NCBI GenBank assembly: GCA_046316025.1
Contig: JBKCXU010000038.1
Coordinates: 1 to 28,025, forward strand
Length of the DNA: 28,025 nt
Direction of reading: 5' to 3'
Origin: JAJTHJ01 sp046316025
Lineage (GTDB): Bacteria; Pseudomonadota; Gammaproteobacteria; Burkholderiales; Burkholderiaceae_F
Numbering within the stretch: the first letter of the stretch is position 1; every line of letters begins with the position of its first letter. Below are positions 25,763 through 28,025 of the stretch, piece by piece. The notes beneath the pieces were generated by a model. The model made no database searches, was not told the DNA's origin, and saw only the letters and a program-made list of their open reading frames with translations. The translations under genes and the position numbers were made by a program.

Positions 25763-26413
25763 TCACGCGGGGGTGGCTTCCGCCGGCGCCACTGGGCGCT
25801 TTTCAACCACGTGATCCACCAGGCCGAAATCCCGTGCTTCTTCGGCAGACATATAGCTATCGCGTTCCAGCTTACGCTCAATCGCGTCAATGGGCTGGCC
25901 GGTGTGGTGCACGTAAATCTCATTAAGCCTCTGGCGAAGCTTGAGAATTTCGCGCGCCTGGATTTCGATATCGGTCGCCTGGCCCTGCGCCCCGCCGGAG
26001 GGCTGGTGAACCATCACGCGGCTATTGGGTAGCGCATAGCGCTTGCCCTTGGCACCGGCGCACAGCAGCAGGGACCCCATGGAGGCCGCCTGGCCGATGC
26101 ACACCGTGCTCACGGGGCTGCGGATATATTGCATGGTGTCATACATCGCGAGGCCGGATGAAACCACGCCGCCCGGGCTATTGATATAGAAGGCGATATC
26201 CTTGTTGGGATTTTCGCTTTCCAGGAACAAAAGCTGGGCGCAGATCAGCGACGAAACCTGGTCAAAAACCGGGCCGGTCAGAAAGATGATACGTTCCTTG
26301 AGCAGGCGGGAATAGATGTCAAAAGCCCTCTCGCCGCGCGCGGTCTGTTCGACCACCATGGGCACCAAGGTGTTGTTATAGACATCAACCGGGTCACGAT
26401 CCCTGATCATCAT
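25763..26413 (-). CDS. clpP: ATP-dependent Clp protease proteolytic subunit ClpP
   Basis: Serine protease that forms the 14-mer barrel fed by ClpX. The start is ATG 26413 (216 aa), because AAAGGA lies directly upstream; the frame also opens at 26431, which would place that site inside the gene. The catalytic triad is visible: Ser111 in IGQAASMGS, His136 in VMVHQPSGGAQGQ, and Asp185 in LERDSYMSAEEA. The N-terminal RDPVDVYNNTLVPMVVEQTA and the 'SPGGVVSSGLAMYDTMQYI' segment are the alphaproteobacterial form. No trigger-factor gene lies upstream, where one is usual in betaproteobacteria. Confidence 0.96.
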   Translation of the reverse strand: MMIRDRDPVDVYNNTLVPMVVEQTARGERAFDIYSRLLKERIIFLTGPVFDQVSSLICAQLLFLESENPNKDIAFYINSPGGVVSSGLAMYDTMQYIRSPVSTVCIGQAASMGSLLLCAGAKGKRYALPNSRVMVHQPSGGAQGQATDIEIQAREILKLRQRLNEIYVHHTGQPIDAIERKLERDSYMSAEEARDFGLVDHVVEKRPVAPAEATPA

Positions 26414-26521
26414 CTCATCCTTTCGCGGCAAGCGGGCCGCTTTCCATCACTTTTGACTGACACCGCATGTGGTGCGGCTGCCCTGCCTCGCAAATGCAAT
26501 GCGCCCATTTTCCCGCCCGGG

Positions 26522-27328
26522 TCAACGCCCTGGCGCAGCGCCGGGTTGCAACACCATGCCATCATACCCGGGCTCGATCCCCGGCGGCAGGGTGTGGCAG
26601 AGCCAGCCGTAATCCAGATCGCTGCCCATATGGGTCAGGACTGTCCGGCGCGGCTGCAATATGCGTACCCATTCCAAAACCTGTTCGACATTGGCATGCA
26701 CTTTATGGAGTGCGCGCTGGAAGCATCCCACAATCCAGGTATCCAGACCGTGAAGAAGCGCCAGGCTCTCTTCAGGCAGGCGCACCAGATCGGTGGAATA
26801 GGCAAAGCCGCCGATTCGAAAACCCAGGGTTTCCATCACCGCATGATCCTGGCTGAAGAGCGTGAGCGGCAGTCCGGCAATCTCCACCGTTTCGCCGGGC
26901 CGGACTTCGGTTGCTTCCAGGGCGGGGCGGAAAAACCAGGGGCCGACCGCGGGCAGAAAGGCATAATCGAAGCGTTGCTTGAGGTTATCCAGCGTTCTTG
27001 CCATGCCGTATATGGGCAGCGGCTTGCCCGTGATGCGGTTCAGCACGCGGGTTTCATCCGTGCCCATGACGTGATCGGCGTGGTGATGGGTGAATAGGAT
27101 GGCCTCCACCACCCCGATCCCGGCGGCGAGGAATTGGGCGCGCATATCCGGCCCCGCATCCACGAGCAGCCTTTGCCCCTGGTCGCCTTCGATCAAGATC
27201 GAGGAGCGTGTCCGCCGATTCCGCGGCTCATTCGGGTCACAGGCGCCCCAATCGCCCCTTCCATCGGCGCCGCCGATCAGCGGCACCCCGGCCGAACCGC
27301 CACAGCCGAGAATCGTGACCGTGACCAA
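26522..27328 (-). CDS. PhnP-like metallo-beta-lactamase-fold hydrolase
   Basis: MBL-fold phosphodiesterase-like enzyme of the PhnP group, cytoplasmic. The 268-aa frame begins at a TTG (27328) directly before VTVTILGCGGSAGVP, the typical start of this group; a nearby GTG-like alternative cannot be ruled out. The metal site is THHHADH (His81, His83, Asp85, His86), with more ligands expected at SQDHAVMETLGF and near the C-terminal LTHMGSDL. In many alphaproteobacteria this gene follows tatD, as here. True PhnP acts on phosphoribosyl cyclic phosphate in phosphonate use, but no phn genes are present, so the substrate is open. Confidence 0.85.
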   Translation of the reverse strand: MVTVTILGCGGSAGVPLIGGADGRGDWGACDPNEPRNRRTRSSILIEGDQGQRLLVDAGPDMRAQFLAAGIGVVEAILFTHHHADHVMGTDETRVLNRITGKPLPIYGMARTLDNLKQRFDYAFLPAVGPWFFRPALEATEVRPGETVEIAGLPLTLFSQDHAVMETLGFRIGGFAYSTDLVRLPEESLALLHGLDTWIVGCFQRALHKVHANVEQVLEWVRILQPRRTVLTHMGSDLDYGWLCHTLPPGIEPGYDGMVLQPGAAPGR

Positions 27329-27454
27329 GCCTAGTGGTCCGGTCGCTGCTGTCGGTTCCCGATAGCAGCGTGAATCGGCCCACCAAATAGAGGGCTAGTG
27401 GTGCGCGGGGGCAGTCTTGGATCGGAAGGGGTTGGCATGAATCGCACCACTAGC
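27329..27454. repeat. Nested palindromic element between tatD and the MBL hydrolase
   Basis: Two structures fill the 121-base spacer. GCTAGTGGTGCG at 27394-27405 is a perfect 12-bp inverted repeat of 27443-27454, which reaches into the last codons of tatD. A second hairpin, 27344-27355 with 27359-27370, has a 12-bp stem (one G-T pair) and a 3-base loop. A further copy of the end word, CTAGTGGT, is at 27331-27338. The repeated CTAGTGGT end words suggest a small mobile or REP-like palindromic unit. On the minus strand the second hairpin lies just before the hydrolase start. Confidence 0.6.
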
Positions 27455-28025
27455 GCGCCTTCTTGAACAGCGTCTCAAAATTGCGGGTGGTCAGCGACTC
27501 AAGCGCCGCGATCTCCATCCCGCGCACCCCGGCCAGCGCCTTGGCGGTATGGGCCACCATGGCCGGTTCGCAGCGCTTGCCGCGAAAGGGCACGGGCGCA
27601 AGATAGGGCGCATCGGTTTCCACCAGCAGCCGATCAGCGGGGATATCGCGTGCAATCTCCCGTAAGTCCTCGCTTTTAGGGAAGGTCAGCATGCCGGAGA
27701 AGGAGACATAGCCCCCCATCGCGACGGCCCGTTCCGCCAAGCCGCGCCCGCTGCTGAAGCAATGCAGCAGGAAGGGAAAGGCCCCGCCCCTTTCACGCTC
27801 CTCGGTCAGTATGTCGGCGATATCCTCATCCGCCTGACGGGCATGGATCGCAAGCGGCAGGCCCGTGATCTGCGCGGCGCGGATATGGTTGCGGAAATTC
27901 TCCGCCTGGGCGTCGCGCGGCGCCTTGTCATAAAAATAGTCCAGCCCGCTTTCACCAAGCCCGATGATGCGCGGATGATCGGCCAGGGCGGCGAGTGCCT
28001 CAGGCCCCGGCAGCGGGCCTTCCCC
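27450..28025 (-). CDS. tatD: TatD-family metal-dependent hydrolase, C-terminal part (runs off right edge)
   Basis: TatD proteins are TIM-barrel metal-dependent DNases/hydrolases. The visible 191 codons are open to the right edge; the N-terminal HxH metal motif lies outside. Present are the metal/catalytic Glu in IGLGESGLDYFYD, followed by KAPRDAQ, then the His ligands in AIHARQADED and LLHCFSSG, and the catalytic Asp in LLVETDAPYLAPVP. The C-terminal NFETLFKKA is typical. The protein style and order (tatD then MBL hydrolase) are alphaproteobacterial. Confidence 0.93.
   Translation of the reverse strand, partial: GEGPLPGPEALAALADHPRIIGLGESGLDYFYDKAPRDAQAENFRNHIRAAQITGLPLAIHARQADEDIADILTEERERGGAFPFLLHCFSSGRGLAERAVAMGGYVSFSGMLTFPKSEDLREIARDIPADRLLVETDAPYLAPVPFRGKRCEPAMVAHTAKALAGVRGMEIAALESLTTRNFETLFKKAR

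Overview
The window looks like two genomes joined in one molecule. Positions 1 to about 22,700 are high-GC and betaproteobacterial, most like Burkholderiales. The evidence is the gene order lon-hupB-tRNA-Val-tRNA-Asp-ppiD, the TRAP and hydantoinase/oxoprolinase content, and a repeat of a type common in such genomes. From about 22,700 to the right edge the genes (5' two thirds of lon, clpX, clpP, a PhnP-like metallo-hydrolase, tatD) have alphaproteobacterial protein sequences and visibly lower third-position G+C. The change falls inside one intact lon frame, at a very conserved stretch near residues 525-550. It is either an assembly join at a conserved k-mer or an inter-class recombination; the sequence alone cannot decide.

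Layout, left to right. The left edge holds the 5' part of purL (minus strand), with an in-frame palindromic repeat inside the coding sequence. Then comes a compact minus-strand run, transcribed right to left: MarR-type regulator, LysR regulator, DUF1445 / D-glutamate cyclase-family protein, TRAP transporter dctP-dctQ-dctM, DUF2848 protein and a fused 5-oxoprolinase/hydantoinase, ending just before purL. Diverging from it across a 115-base control region with two palindromes is a second TRAP transporter (dctP-dctQ-dctM), followed by a D-amino-acid dehydrogenase (dadA) and the NAD(P)HX repair enzyme nnr.

Next are an orphan LolD/YbbA-type ABC ATPase and a divergent GDSL esterase (tesA), whose start codons are only 21 bases apart. 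selU (mnmH) overlaps the end of tesA. Convergent to these is the minus-strand block lon-hupB-tRNA-Val-tRNA-Asp-ppiD, with intrinsic terminators after lon and after the tRNAs. The alpha-like block continues with clpX, clpP, the metallo-hydrolase and tatD, with a nested palindromic element between the last two.

Functionally, the most coherent idea is uptake and breakdown of a cyclic or D-configured glutamate-type compound: TRAP import, a D-glutamate cyclase-like enzyme that would make 5-oxoproline, an ATP-dependent 5-oxoprolinase that would open it to glutamate, and a D-amino-acid dehydrogenase beside the second importer. This pathway is inferred from family membership and gene order. No substrate can be read from the sequence.
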